Assembly (NCBI GenBank): GCA_015832175.1 | Contig: WJXW01000008.1 | Location: 2,418,001 to 2,482,000 of the forward strand | Direction: 5' to 3' | DNA: 64,000 bases | DNA from: Paraphaeosphaeria minitans | Taxonomy: Eukaryota > Ascomycota > Dothideomycetes > Pleosporales > Didymosphaeriaceae | Part shown: positions 24,239 through 38,400 of the stretch, one piece after another | Layout of the letters: each line of letters begins with the position of its first letter | Position numbering within the stretch: the first letter of the stretch is position 1 | Position numbers and translations under genes: made by a program | Notes under the pieces: model-generated | Databases searched by the model: none | What the model was told of the DNA's origin: nothing | The model's input: only the letters and a program-made list of their open reading frames with translations

Positions 24239-27200
24239 TTGCTTAAACTAGTCTTTCTAACTACTATTACGTCACCGCTAGATCTCCTTGTCTACGTTAT
24301 ACATCCTATCCTGCAGATCTACGCCCTCCTCTATTATATCCCTAAGGTTAGTAGCTATCTATATCTGCTTTACCTTCTACTTCTTAATATAAGACGCGTT
24401 ATTAATAAGCATAATTGCGTAGTACTTTAATTTAGTTTGGCCACAATAGTAAACCCGTAAGAAGAACTAGGCTGTTATTAATAGATTTATATAAGGCTTA
24501 AACAGTATTACTATGTTTGTACGCTGTAGATTTAATCCCACGCTAGCTGTCTACAGCGTTACCACTATAATCTACGCCTTATTAATTTTGTTTACATCTA
24601 TAAACTTATATAAGTTAGTCTTATAGTCTTTAGCTTTTATACTTATAGTATAATTAAGGACATTTCTATCCCTATAGGTGTAGTATAGCATGGCGATTAG
24701 GATTCTGGTATAGTTAGGCTATACTGTCCTAATTACTACCTTTTGGCGCGTCTGTTTATCCTCGCGCAGCGTTTCTTAGATAGGGTCTAGTATCCCCTTT
24801 AGTGTTAACTACTTTACGCATAACGTAGACATCTATAACCTTATTACTAGATAACTCTAGGTAGTGGTGCTATGTGGGAATTCTAAATACTAGAGTAGAG
24901 CGTAATTCTTAGTAAACTCCCTAGTCTTATTGTCTTACTTCTTCCGCTTATTAAAAGCCTATATAACTAGCGCCACGCTTACTATAGCTAGGGCTGTTAT
25001 ATATCTATGTGCCTTATTAGCTAACTCTTTTTTAGGCTTCTAGCTTAGAGGTGCTCTACGCTCCTACTACTTCACTAGGGCTTTATTATACTTATAGTTT
25101 ATTTCTGCCTATAGCTTATCTTCTACGTTTTAGATTTACTTCTCCTCTCTTTTATTAGGTTTTATATATACAGAGCGCCTTACTAGCTCACTAGTTATAG
25201 GAATAATAACGCAGTTATTAAACTAATACGTGTTTAGCGTCTAGGTTATAATAAACAATGGCGCAGCTTCTTATACTATATTATTAAAGTTCTTATAGAA
25301 TGCTATCTTACGAAAGGACTTATTAGTTACACTAAATACGCTAATACTTTTAGTTATATAGTAGCGTAGGTTATTAAGGTTATTTATCTTATTACTACTA
25401 TAAAGACGCTAAAGCCCTTTAAAGGTATCTATAGTAGTAGCCTAGGATAGCTGTTAGAGCGCGGTAGCACAGAAAATGTAACTATTAACTAGGTTATTCC
25501 CCTCTAGCGTACTAGATGCGCCCTAGACGATTAGGTAGCGTTAATAGGCGTTCTAGAGGGATGTGTAGGCGTATTCTATTACAGTCTACATTTTGGACCT
25601 ATTTACAGCTTAGTGGTACTTATTATATAATACACACTTAACCACTAGGAGATCCGCTTTATGTACGTAGGTTATTAGAGTCCCTTAAAACTTCTTATCT
25701 ATACTACGCTTCTTTCCTATTGCAATAAGGCTAAACTTAAACTTATTAAAAACGTTTCTAATATAGTAAGGAGTTAACAAGATAATAAGATCTAAGGCCC
25801 TAGTTAGTATATATAGGTGAGGGGAAAGGACGTCTAAACTATTTAATATAAACGTATTAATCTAGGAGCTCCACTCTATAGGTAGAATATTTCCCTATTT
25901 GTTTTTTCACGTTCTGTTACCATTAACAATGCCCTAATTAGAACTTATGTCCTTAATGTTAACCCTCTTACTATATTTAGCAACCTCTATTATAGAGAGA
26001 GGCGGGTAGTTCTGTAAAGCACCCTAGTTCTTACCCTCTTTAAAGGTAAAGCGAAAACTAGGGTATATTTTAAAAAAGGTACCACTCTTAAGTATCTTCT
26101 ATATATTGTCTTAGAAACTAGTTAGAGTAGCACGTAGGATAATAATAAGAGTACTACTAGACTTAGGCTCTTAGTTAAGGAAGAGTTTCTTACAATTAGA
26201 TAGTGAGCACTAGTAGGCAATAAGGTTATAAGAATAGGAGGGGCAATTACTATTAATTACATTTTATGGTAAGTGCTTTATTATGTTCCTTTACTTCTAT
26301 ACTACCTAAACCTCTACGTAGTTCGCCTTATAGTGCCTAGTTATAATTACCTTAAGCAAGAGCTAGATTGTTTTACCTACGCCCTACTTATTACCTAGGA
26401 TACTACCGCCTGTAATCGTGCGCTCTATTAGGAAGCCCTCTATAACTAATATAATCTAGTAGGGCTTAATGCAAATGCCGTCTTTTAGCCCCTAACATTA
26501 GAATAGGATGCCTTTGGTCTGTATTATTGCATCCTAATTTAGCTAAGGAATTACCTTTACTATCTGGCTTAAGGCTCCAGCACTTATATGTGCGCATTTA
26601 ACCCTTATTAACTTATTTAGCTATAGATTAATAGGCTGTATATCTTAACTATTCTTAAGCTATAGATTGTATTCCTTATTACTATTATTATTATTATTAA
26701 CATTATCACTTTTATAGTTATTATTACTTTTATTATTATTGTCGCTTTTGTTATCGTTGTCACTTTTATTATTATTATTATTGTTAATTTTAATAAGCGT
26801 CTTCGCAGGACTAATTATACAAAATAAAGGCAGAACTCTGTTGCCCTAGTCCTGCTTAGTAGTCTGCCTATGGACACTAACGTGGCTGGGCTAGGCAATC
26901 TAGCTTTTAGTAGCAGATTTATTATTGCCAGTATGTACGTAAGGAGGGTGTTCATCTTTACCCTTACCCTATATAGCGCTAGTAGTGCTTAGTCTACCAA
27001 TAGTAGTGGCAGGTAGGAGCGTATTACTATTACTCTAGATAGGCGCCTAGGACCTTACTCCTCTAACATTATTATTAGTATTTCTACGCTTAGCGCCAAG
27101 CTCGCTTATATTGTCCTTATTATCGCTACTGCTAATCCTATAGCGTTTACTATATTAGGATTCGCTTCTATAGCGTCTAGCTAGATGTTTGTGTTATTTT

Positions 27201-28085
27201 AATCTACTACTATTAGTATAACTACAACTTAAGGCTAGACAGGGAGCGGTTGTAACAATAGTAGTGTGTACCCTATTAGATATAATATTCTAGAGTGTAG
27301 TCTGTAGGCCTACGCGTGTTCTAATCTATATATGGCCTTTAACATAATCTAGTAGGTACACAACACCTAACTAGGCTAACCTAAAGAGATCTATTACCTT
27401 ATCTAGGAAGTTATTCTACTAAACACGTCTAGAACTATTATATATAGTAGAGGTGTTTACTTCGCTAAGTATAGTCTTATCGCCTATTACTAAGTATTCT
27501 ATAAAGCGGAGATTAATATAGTCTGAATACAGTTTAGGCGGGTAAGTAATAAGTCCCTAGCCTTACACTAACATAGATTGTTTAAAGAAAGAAGTAAAAT
27601 ACTATATATCCTAGTTTTTAATTATATTATAGACAGTAGTTCCTAATAACTTAGTATTAACATCTAGTATTAGCAATAGCTTAGGCTTACATGCTAGTGT
27701 AGGTAATGGCTTAAACTTACGTACTGGCGCTTTATCTTTTAATTAACGCCTACTATACCTGTTTAGCATCGCGTAGAGGGCGCTCGCCTTCTATACTTTA
27801 TTAGTAATGTTAACATCTAGCTTAGGGATCTTCTTAATAATCTACGCCGCGTATAACTCCTTTAGGACGAGGTAGTTACCTTTGTAATATTAGTTTTCTA
27901 GGTTTATAATTAGCAATATTGTTTTTAACTACTTTTTAATACGGCTAAAGCCTATTAGGTCTAGGCTAAACGCTTCTATGTATTTGTTATTACTAAGTAA
28001 GGATATTACTATAGATTTTAACACCTTTAAGAATAACTATAATAGAGCTATTACAGATCTAGTGCGCACGCTGTCCTACGCTAGG
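24239..28085 (-). pseudogene. SNF2-family ATPase/helicase, RIP-inactivated
   Basis: Minus-strand gene. The N-terminal half (28085 to about 26450) is low-complexity in part, with an Asn/Asp/Lys-Ser tract at 26690-26800. Motif I at about 26366-26410 reads GGSILGNK, stop, GVGKTI, the damaged form of the SNF2 G-D-E-x-G-V-G-K-T-I box. Motif II lies at about 25613-25624 within LVVKCVLY, then damaged DECH; unit 2 keeps all four codons. Motif V at about 24510-24550 reads TASVGLNLQRTNIVILF. Motif VI at about 24440-24470 reads FFLRVYYCGQT, from a QFFSRVHRCGQT-like box. These ATPases move along duplex DNA and remodel chromatin or repair complexes. It is convergent with the gene on its left and divergent from the zinc-knuckle gene on its right. 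Confidence 0.78.
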
Positions 28086-28900
28086 TAAGAAAGGTTTATT
28101 AGTTATAGGCGTACGCTGGGGGTAGAATAAGTGTAGTTATAAGTTTATGTTAATTTGCGAAGACTTGCAGAGTGTGGAGTTAAGGTTATAAATTAACGTT
28201 AAGTAGTAGTAAATAGAAAGATTATGTATTTATTATTACCTAGGTAAATATAAATAGTAAATTACGTTAGCGACAAGAACACGTATAGGCTGTAACTATT
28301 ATAATAAGAAGGTATAAGGGGACTACCTAGAAGCGTAACAAGAAGTCTAGTTAAGACTAGGAAAACTAGTAGGCGTTGTATTATCACGCAAAGGAGTAGA
28401 AGAGAAGGGGACTACCTAGTCCAGCCAGGCGAACTAATGTCCTGGCCATAATCTATCAGCGTACTATAGACAGTAGACAATATATCCTACTAAGTAGAAA
28501 TTTATCTTATTACTAGGCTTACGTGTAGAGTGTTAAACTGTTATTAAGTTTATTACGTATAAGAGCGTCTTTAATACGCCTTATATATATACTTATAGCT
28601 TCACCTTATAAACTATAATAAGTAGGGCAAACAGCTAATTATATACCTTCCTATTACAGCTTGCCTAGACTAAACAAAACCTTCGCTATCGCCTACTCCT
28701 CTTACTATAGTTGCCTAGGTAGTCCCCTACTTCTTCTCTTCTACTCCTAACTTTACCTAGTATCTAGCCCTCTTAACTCTTATTTCTTCTACTACTCTTG
28801 TACTATACTACTACGTTAAGTTAGGCGTGTTAAGTAGTTACTATTACCCTACTTACTATTACCCTATTAACGCTAACACGCACCTCTACGCGTAAGTACA
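28085..28900. promoter_or_regulatory. Divergent intergenic region between SNF2 and zinc-knuckle genes
   Basis: About 0.8 kb without a recognisable protein frame. The words ctagttaagactagga and aaggggactacctag (28309-28420), and a later tagtcccctacttct at 28708-28730, form an inverted pair of the ggggacta word. Fungal promoter elements cannot be picked out in RIP-damaged DNA. The promoter role is inferred from gene orientation only. Confidence 0.3.
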
Positions 28901-31900
28901 CCTTTATAAGCGCCTTTTCTAAACGCTTCTGCCTACGCCTATAAATATTAGAAACTATCTTACAGATACTTACATTAAGGTATACTTTCTATACATAAGT
29001 ATGCCTAGTTTTAGTGCTAACTACTATACCTAGTCTAGCTGTTATTATAGACGCCTAGGTAAAGCACTTTACTATCTATAACACTAGCTACCTAAAGCCT
29101 AAGCCTAAGTTCTCTAAAGGCGTCGCAGTCTTTAATATTACGTATAAGAATGCTGTAAACCTAGGTCCTAGGCGTATCTCTATAGGCTATATCTTTATAA
29201 AAGAGTAGCTATCTACTATGTTAGACAACTAGACTAGTAATAGCTAGGCAACGTTTTAGTAGCTTTATAATAAGTGCGAACAGCTAGGCCACCTTTAAGC
29301 TAGATACCCTAGCTAACTCTGCTATAAGTGTAGTAACCCTAGCTATCTAGCGTTAGGTTGCCAACTTTAAAACACCTACTATACCTATAGTAACGCAGGA
29401 CATAAGCGCAAAGACTATTAGAACATTTACCCTTACTACCTAATAAAGGGCTATACTACTACTAACTACTACGTAATTAACTGCGTACCTACACCCACTT
29501 AAGCTAGTTAAGCTGCAGCCACCTCTACTAAGAGTATAGCCCCTACTAAAGATAAAACTATACCTATAGGTTTTGTAGCTACACCTACTAAAGCATTAGG
29601 TGTCCCTACTAATACTACTATTGCGCCTATGGCTAGCGAAGCTTCTACTAACTTAGAACTAGTAGAAAATTATAGTCTACCTCTTAGTTAGTTTAAGGCC
29701 CTAGAATTAGACAAAATAGAAGTTAAGCTATATACTATAACTATAGAGCACTATTTATTATCTGTCTAGCTACACCTATTAGTCTTATACGTAAGCAAAA
29801 ACATAGTAAGTAGCTAGTTTACTAAGAAAGCTATCCTTTAGACCTCTACCTTTAACGCTATTAGCCTAATTAAGACTTATAAAATATTAGTTAATTCGCC
29901 TATAGAATCTAACTAGTGTAATCTTAACTGTTTTAGTGCCTACAGCCGCAAAAAGCTAATACAGCTTATCTCTAGAAATAGTGCCATAGCCTATCTACTC
30001 TACGTATCCTAGGAGATTAAGGTAGATACTAGCCTAAATAGACAGCCCTAAGATCTCCTAGGGCTTACACTATTCTCTAATAGCACCTATAGCCTATATA
30101 TAGCTATAATACACGCGCTTTAAAACGCGCTATAGAGATACTACTATATATAGGTTCACTTCTACACTGCGGCTGGCTTGTGGTTTAAGGATACTATAAA
30201 TAAGGTTTCTAAATTAATTTAAACATAGGTAAAAGTTAACACTATAGCTACCTAGTATCTGCGCTAGGCTATTAACATCTAGCTAGAAATATAGCTTCTA
30301 CTAGATAAGCGACCTAAGTACTCTATCCTAGCACATAAGTAGTTTAACTATTATAAGGAGTATTTTATAGTGTATTTCTATTTAGCTATTATAGAGTATA
30401 AGGCTATCCCTAATACTGTGTTTATGCCTATAAAGGTGCACCTAGTTAAGATAGGTAGTAACCTGGACTAGCGCGCCTACTTTACGCTTATTATAATAGA
30501 CAAAAACATAAACCTTTGTGTTAACGCCCTATTTAACATCTAGTTCCTTAGCAATAACGTAAGTAATAGCATGGCATAGAAAAGGCGCGTAGTGCTGCTA
30601 GTAGGTATCGCTAATAGCCTTAAGCACTCTGCCTTTATCTAGTAACCCTATAATAGTAGGTCTAGTTTCTAGTAGGACCCTAAGTTCTCTAAGGACCACG
30701 TTATTAAGGCTAATAACTTTAATAATATTAACTAGCTATAGGCTGCGCTAGATAACTACTTAGGTATTAAAGTCTATATTTGCGTTAAGCAACCCTAGAA
30801 CTAGATTAAGTAGGAAATTAATATACTATATATACTATTCTAGTAGTAGGATAAGTATAAACTAAAGCTTAACTTGTTACTTAATAATAACATGCTTAAT
30901 CTCCCTAATTATAGCTACTTTAAGCAGTATATTTTAGCGTTTGGACTTAATACTATGTAAGCTACTATTACTAAGGCTACTAAGCTTACTAGGCTAAAGA
31001 ATAAGTAGTAAGGTTTCTTCTCTTTCTTTAAGCGCTTGTGCGCCGGCGTTAGTCTTATTTAGGGCCCTAGTGGTATAGGTAAATTAAGGTTAATCTTAGC
31101 TATTATTCTCTACCACTATAAGCTATTCGCGCATAGCAGTAACACTAGTTAGCTCTAGGTCACGTTACCTATTAACGCGTAGTTAGACAACCTATACCTA
31201 TAAGCGTATAACTAGCTAATAGCTTAGTACACTATGCTTAGTATCTAATCCACTAACATAACTATCCCTTACCCTATTATTATTCGCCAGCACATATAGG
31301 AGACAGAGAAGAAGGTCTAGTAAAAAGATATACTTACCTTACGCTAGGCGCACAATATTAACACTAGCCCTAATTATACGCCTAACGTTGGCGGTGCCTC
31401 TGCCAGTAAGAACAAGGACAATAATACTATCCTAGAAAACCTATCTATTAAGTACCTCCTACGCACTGCGTTTAACTAGTATAGTAAAAGCCTTAGTAAT
31501 AATTAGCTTAAGTAGGTTAGCATTACAAAAGAACAGTAGATACTACACCTTACTAGTATACTTATAAAAGGTAAGTAGCTCTACCCTATTACTAACCTAA
31601 ACCTTAGAAAGTACTTACAGTTCTACAACCTAATAGAGTAGTATATAAGCGGCCATATTATAGTAGTAAAGGACATAGGGTTGCTCTAAGCCACTATAAA
31701 CGCACTAGCAGCTAATCTAGCTCTACTTACACACGCTATCTTTATAATACTATATATACTATTTAAGTACTACACCTACTCTAAGAGTAAAGTATTCGCC
31801 ACACTCTAAAATAAGGCTAGTAAGACTACTAAGTGCACTACCCTCTACTCCTTTATCTAGTTATAGCTAGACGCCTTCTACGTCCTATTTAGGGACACGT

Positions 31901-33010
31901 TCTAGCCTACTCTAGTAGTAGGACTAGCTAGGCCTACAGAAACCTATTACTTCTATAAGTAGACTAAGATGTCGCTCTTCTCTTACTTTGTCCTTAGTAG
32001 CGCCTCTTAGCACTAGTTAGATCTCTAGTATTAGTTTATTCTAGACATAGCAGCTATAGTAAATATAATCCTACTAGGCAAGAAGCTGTAGACTAACTCT
32101 AGGGTTACTAATCTACCTAACTTTAACCGCGCTTACTAGTTCTTCTATAATAAGCTTGGCGTTCTTTAAACTATCTACTTCCTATAGGTGTAAGACTAGA
32201 CTAGCTTAAACATAGTTATAAAGTCTATATACAACATTTCCTTTATAACGCGCTATATTACTATTATACTCTAGCTTCTCTACTAAGGGTTTAAGGGCGA
32301 AGATATAGGCATTATTATTCCCTACACAGTATAACGCGACCTATATATTATAGGCGTTTATATAGTTACTAACTACTTTTAGGCTATAGACAAGCAGGAC
32401 ACTAATTTAAAGAAACGCATTACTAAGAAGCTCTTAAAAGTCACTATCTCTACTATAAATGGCCTTTAGGGTGCGTAAAGGGATGTAATACTACTAAACA
32501 CTATAGTTACTAGTAAGCTTAAATTTATATAAGATACTAGCTATATCCTCTTAGCTATCTCTTATCCTCGCGTTAGTCTTATTATTATTAGAGACAGCAG
32601 CGCCTACTACAACAAAGCCTATAATAAGAAGGCGCACTAGAAGACTGTTTACTATAAGATAGTACATTATTACTAAGAGTAAAAATACTTTATTAATATT
32701 AATAGCTTAAGGCATAAGGAGCGCTAGACAAAGATTACCCTACTAATTAGACTAGATAAGAAGCTTACTAGCGTTCACGCGATAAATAGTACTAATAACT
32801 AGCCCTACACCTTTAGAGATACTAAGGATAATAGTTTACTAGTTCTAGACTTTATTAAGGAGCTGTATAGATTAGATAGTAGCAGTGTAGACGTTAGCTT
32901 TAGTAATAATAATAATAGTACATCTATTAGTAGGGAATCTAACAGCAGCTAGGCTAATACTAAGTGGGAGGTTTCTAGCAGAGCGGGAGATAGCTAGTAG
33001 TAATACCTAG
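28900..33010 (+). pseudogene. Zinc-knuckle plus SF1 (Upf1-like) helicase gene, RIP-inactivated
   Basis: Plus-strand frame of about 1,350 codons with RIP stops. Three tandem CCHC knuckles (C-X2-C-X4-H-X4-C) lie at 29266-29430. The first is better kept in unit 2. The second reads CYKCSNPSYLALGC at 29320-29361, with His now Tyr. The third has YTYSNAGHKRKDY, with Cys now Tyr. Far downstream, 31063-31086 reads GPSGIGKL, one transition from the Walker A GPSGxGKS. It is followed by LPINAxLDNLYL at about 31162-31200, typical of Upf1-like SF1 helicases. A later GEDIGIIIPYT at about 32298-32330 fits the SF1 C-terminal core. A Ser/Asn-rich tail ends near 33000. The pairing suggests an RNA- or single-strand-binding helicase. 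Whether it is one gene or two is not proven. Confidence 0.65.
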
Positions 33011-33860
33011 GAGAATTCTAGTAATAATATCTAACAGACTCCTATAATATATGGTAGACTCCTTATAGGTAGTGTTATAGGGCGGCATAGTAGTAAGCTA
33101 GCCCCTAAACACTACTAACTAACTCGTATAGTTAGGATTCTAAATAAGGATTATATTCTATCTTCTTTCTCCCTATAGTGCATATATTCTTTGTGTTTAT
33201 ATATAAGATAAATAGCTATATATATAAGATATAGATGTAAATAGGATCTATCTATATATATAATTATAATAAGTAATATATACTTATAATTACTATTCTA
33301 GCCTACTTTACTATTTTACTCTAGTATAGAGGCCTATTAAGTATTCTCTTTAATTAGGTAGTAATATAAAGTAGAAAGCCTTACTTATCTATACTATAGG
33401 TATATTACGCCTCTATTAAGTACTACTAGATTTTCTACTATAAAAGATTAAAGTAGAGCTACTATTTATATAGGGAACTAGTTTTATAGTAATTACTATT
33501 AATACTATCTATCTACCTAAATATTAAAAAGTTAGTGTTATACTATAGAAAGTAATTAATGTAATTTATAGCTTTTACTAAGTAATAGTAAATATAAATC
33601 TTTAAATTATCTACTATATACTTAAAAGGCCCTACTTAGTAATATATAATATACTATAGAAACTTAACGTTTTAGTAGTTACTAAGATTTTATTATATTA
33701 TATAGTTGTTTCTACGGGGTATATATAATAGTAGAAGTTAAATTAATATCTAGTTAATAGCACTAGGGTAACTATACTAAACTCTACCTATAGTAAGTAA
33801 TAATATAGCTATCCTAGTAGAAATTACATAAAGTACGGTAAATTTGTATAAATAAAGATA
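33010..33860. other. AT-rich intergenic DNA
   Basis: Very AT-rich, with runs such as atatatataag and ctatctatatata around 33200-33270. No protein-like frame and no RNA gene recognised. It separates block B from the 10-bp-period array. Confidence 0.45.
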
Positions 33861-35468
33861 AATTAGAAAGTATAAAATAAAGATATATAGGAGAAATATA
33901 AACTTATATAGACTACTATAAGCTACGAAAAATCTAGAGAAATTAATTAATATAAAAATAAGTAAGGTATTATAAATTTATGTAAATAAATATAAAGGGG
34001 AGGATAAAAAGAGTAAAACTTACTATATAAACTATAATAACATAATAAAAGTAAATATAAAACAAAGTTCTAAAATTTAAAAGCGTAATATAAGCTAATA
34101 TAAATTTATATAAACATAGGTAAAGTAAAGGGATAGAATATTAAAATATATTATATAAAATATTAGACCTTTCTATAAATAAAGGTAAGGTAAAAGGTTA
34201 GCATTATAAGATAGGTTTAATAAACTAATAAAAAGTTATATAAACTTATAAGATTTATATTAATAAATACAAAGATAGATTATATAAAGCTATAAAGATT
34301 TATATATAGTAGTATATATTAGTATACACTACTAGAAGGTAGAGATATTAATAATAATAAAGGGTGAAATAAGATTATATAACTTTGTATAAAGTACTAT
34401 AAATATATATAAACTAGTATAATATAAGGTTATAAACTATAGTTAAGTCTTTTATAAGGGTATGTAAATTAATATAAAATAAAGTAAGATAACGTTATTA
34501 AAGAGTATAAAAGATGTTTATTATTCTTGTGTTAAGTTATATAAAGTAATATAAATTATTATAAAGTAATGTAAAGCTATATAAAGTGATATAACTTTCT
34601 GTAAAGTGATGTAAGACAAGTTATTAAATATTTTATAAAGTTATACAAGGTTATATTAAGTTGTATAAAGTGATATAAAGCTATATAAAGTAATATAACT
34701 TTCTATAAAGTAATATAACTTTCTATAAAGTAATGTAAAGCCATATAAAGTATTATAACTTTCTATAAAGTGATATATAGTGAAGGTATTAAATATTATA
34801 TAAAGTTATATAAGGTTATGTTAAGTTGTATAAAGTGATGTAAAGCTATAAAAAGTGATATAAAGCTATAAAAAGTAATATAAAGCTATAAAAAGTAATA
34901 TAAAGCCATATAAAGTGATATAAAGCTATATAAAGTAATATAAGGTAATATCACTTTCTATAAAGTAATGTAGGGTAAAGTTATTAATATTCTATAAAGT
35001 TATATAAGGTTGTGTTAAGTTGTACAAAGTGATATAAATTACTATAAAGTAATATAAAGCTATATAAAGTAGCATAACTTTCTATAAAGTGATGTAAGGT
35101 AAAGTTATTAAATATTTTATAAAGTTATATAAAGTAGTGTTAAGTTATATAAAGTAATATAAATTACTATAAAGTAATATATATTACTATAAAGTAATGT
35201 AAAGCTATATAGAGTAATATAACTTTCTATAAAGTAATGTAAGATGAAGTTATTAAATAATGTATAAAGTTATATGAAGTGATATAAATTATCATAAAGT
35301 GATATAAATTATTATAAAGTGATATAAATTATTATAAAGTTATATAAAGCCATATAAATTGATATAAAGCTATATAAAGTGATATGAAGTGATATATAGT
35401 AATATAAAGCTATATAAAGTAATATAGAATAGAGTTATTAAATATGCTCTAAAGTTATTAGTTATACC
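33860..35468. repeat. AT-rich tandem array, 10-bp period (array 1)
   Basis: The core 34540-35440 is made of 10-bp units of the type TATAAAGTRA, TATAAAGCTA and TATAACTTTC, one after another. A longer-order marker, ttattaaata followed by tataaagttat, recurs near 34620, 34790, 34980, 35105, 35243 and 35427. The left part (33860-34540) is a looser version. The array ends in ttattagttatac, directly against the left end of element A copy 2. Confidence 0.75.
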
Positions 35469-38400
35469 TATCTAAGAGGAAGAGGCGTTAGTAGTCACAG
35501 ACGCGCTAAGATTAGCTTAGCGTTAGGGTTAGAGTTAAAAAATTAGGTAGGATTTAATACCAGAAACGCGTTAGACTAGGGGCAGAAACAATTCTATTCC
35601 CTAGCTATTTCTATTTCTTTCTTAATCTAATTTATCTCAACGTAACCTCTTATACTAGTCTACCATCTCTTATTCACAAAATAGGATAGTGGTGGCGTAG
35701 GGTTTAGCTATTACTTTTTACTACTAATTTGTAATAGAGTTCTGCTAGGACGCTTAAGCTTCCGCGTTAAGCCTAGCTAATAGAGTACTAACATTACTAT
35801 ATTAACAGAACTCTTAGTAGTAATAGTAACTAGTAGGAGAAAACTTAGCGTAAGCTAATATATAAAAGTATATTTATTTTATTAAGGAGTATAGTGTGCT
35901 TTGCTGTAGTAAGCACAAAGCTAGTATAGAAAATCTTAATATATATCTCTATTAAAAGCATAGTGTACTAGTTAATAAATAGAGGAAATTTATTAAAAGC
36001 TGCGCTCTTTTAAGAAGATAAGGGCTAGACAGCGTTACACTACTAGACACTAGCGGACCGCTAATCTAGATCCTAGGAGCGCTATTAGATAGCTTCTAAT
36101 ATAAGCAGCTAGCATACAGCTATCTTACGCGAAATAAGGACTAGATATAACTACACTATAATAGTTATAGGTTAGCGTTTAAGACAGGATTAGATGCGCT
36201 CTACTAGAAGGTAAAAATATAGTCTTTTTTCCCTACTTTAGGACAGTAGCAGTACTTTATAGTTTACGTCCCCAATATAGTAGACAGCAGAGCAGACGCT
36301 AGGGCATATAAAAAAGAGGTAAAAGACATTCTAGTAGAGTACGTACAAATATAGGAGGAGAGGAAGTAGTAAGAGTAGGTAATAGATATAGAAGTTACAA
36401 AAACAGATAAGACAGGCTAGTAGAAGTTTATAGAGTGGCTAGAGCACTTTACAAACTATAACTATGTACACCTTACCTACGCAATCTAGCTACCACGCTA
36501 GAATAAGCCTAAGCTACAAAAGGCTGTGTAGGCTATAGAGTAGCTAGTAGAGTAGAGCGTCTAAGGGCTATCCTCGCTACTACATAAAACCTAATAATAG
36601 GTAAAGAGTGCGTAGACTAATAAGATCCACTAGCAGCTAATAGCCTAACTATAGAACCTAGAGAGCTAGGCGCGCTATGCTAGGTACATTATAATATTTA
36701 TATACTATATCCTACGTATTATTACTACTAAAGAAGCAGACAAGAAGAGTAAGAATATAGAGAGTAGTAAGGGTAGTAGCACTAACAATAGCAGCAATAG
36801 CAATAGCAGTAGTAGTAGTAACTATAGTAATAAGAGCCTACCTAAGGCCTATATAGGTTACTAAGTTAAAGTTAATCCCATAAAGAACGTGTAGGAGATA
36901 TTCCTATAGAAAGAGGACTAAAAGCTGCTGGCTACCATGCTCTAGAAGGCCCTAAACAGTAATAATAAAGCTGGCCATATTATCCTAGTGCGCTAGATGC
37001 TTAGTACGTTTATTATAATAACCTATATCTACAGTCCATTTAAGAGCGGGCTTATTTACTTTACTATTATACTTAGGTTTAATTTAGAGACACGTTAACT
37101 ACGCACTACAAAGAACTATTTATATCTAGTGGCTAGGATAGTGTACTGTGTTTAGGTAATTAGTATTAAATACCTACTTCTGCCCACGCAATAGGAACAG
37201 CAGGGCTTAGTAGAATATAACTACTATTTTAACCTAAGAAAGCGCTTCCTAGTAGATAGGTCCTTTAGCCTAATAAGCTAGCTACTTAGTCTACTAGCCT
37301 ATAGTAAGTTCATTAGCATAAATACCAGTAACGCGGGCAACGCCTTCTAGTTAGAGAATAAAAAAATTTTCTACCTTAATAGTAGACCCATTATTATATA
37401 CTATTTCTAGCTAATAGCCCAAGAACTATTAACTAAGCTAAAGGACCTACTTTAGAGTAAGCTACTCTAGGTTCATAGTCCTAGTTAGCGTTTCCTAATC
37501 TAGCTCAACCTAATTTAGGACAATGTTACGTATACACAACGCGGTATGTTCTTTATTACGCACAGAAATAATAGCCTAGAAAATAGCTTACGATAGATGC
37601 TTAAACAGATAATATAGAATAAGCAGGGTTAGAAGCTCTACTCTAGAGATGGGACTTAGAATATTACATATATAAAGTTATACCTACACAGTATTAAGCG
37701 CTTTAAGGAGCTAGAGCTTACTAATCTCCACATTAATAAGAGAATACCAGATTAGGGCACTAAGATTACGTTAATACGGTTCTATAACAAAGCACTATAG
37801 GACTATAACCTCTTTATAATAGATAGACAGATTATAATAGTAGTCTATTACTATAAGTTATAGTCGCAGTTTAACAAGCCTAAGGTTATCCTAAGGTTCC
37901 TACCCTTACAGCTCTTATAGGTGCTTATTATATACCTAGCGTATATATAGCTGTTTAAAGAGTACCTAACCATAGAGGTGCTAGGCAGCAGCTTTACTAA
38001 CTACCTATAGGCCAATAAGTAGAGTCTATGGCACACAGATCACCTAATATAGGTGCTAAAGCGTAAGACAGGTAAGCACCTAGAGGTGGCGCTAAACACG
38101 CTTAACTACTAATACATAGTAGTGGGGATTAGGCGGGAGGTAGTTAGGGATATATTTGGGCAGGGTTACTAAAATAAAGTAGGTAAAATTAAAGAGCCTA
38201 AGGTTAACAAGAATAGTAAGAGCCTATTAGAGCTATAGAGCGCGCAGACAACTAAAATTAGCCTAGCTAACTATAGCGTGCCTATTAATATTATAAAGTA
38301 TTTTAGTATACGTTTAATTAAGACCTTCTAGCCGCTTAGTTAGCGCTAGTACAAGTTTCTAGGTATAAATAGGCACAAGATACAACCTAGTACAGCTAGA

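Larger units (their letters stand above)
9824..33170. repeat. Block B, unit 1 (multi-gene duplicated segment)
   Basis: From TATTATTAGGACTAAGG onward this segment is repeated from 42843 to the window end in the same order and orientation. The offset is 33,019 at the left end and 33,176 by 28081 and 30715. Differences I checked are transitions, plus a few length changes in tandem or low-complexity tracts. The right limit is not known because unit 2 runs off the window at the equivalent of 30824; I place it where AT-rich repeats take over. The unit holds seven decayed genes, described separately. Confidence 0.8.

Noticed and set aside
24239..24430. 63-codon plus-strand open frame
   Set aside because: It lies antisense to the C-terminal end of the SNF2 gene, whose motifs V and VI are just to the right on the minus strand.
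33860..35468. Possible CRISPR or LTR array
   Set aside because: The units are 10 bp and contiguous, without distinct spacers, and there are no paired long terminal repeats around a retrotransposon body. No reverse transcriptase motif was recognised.
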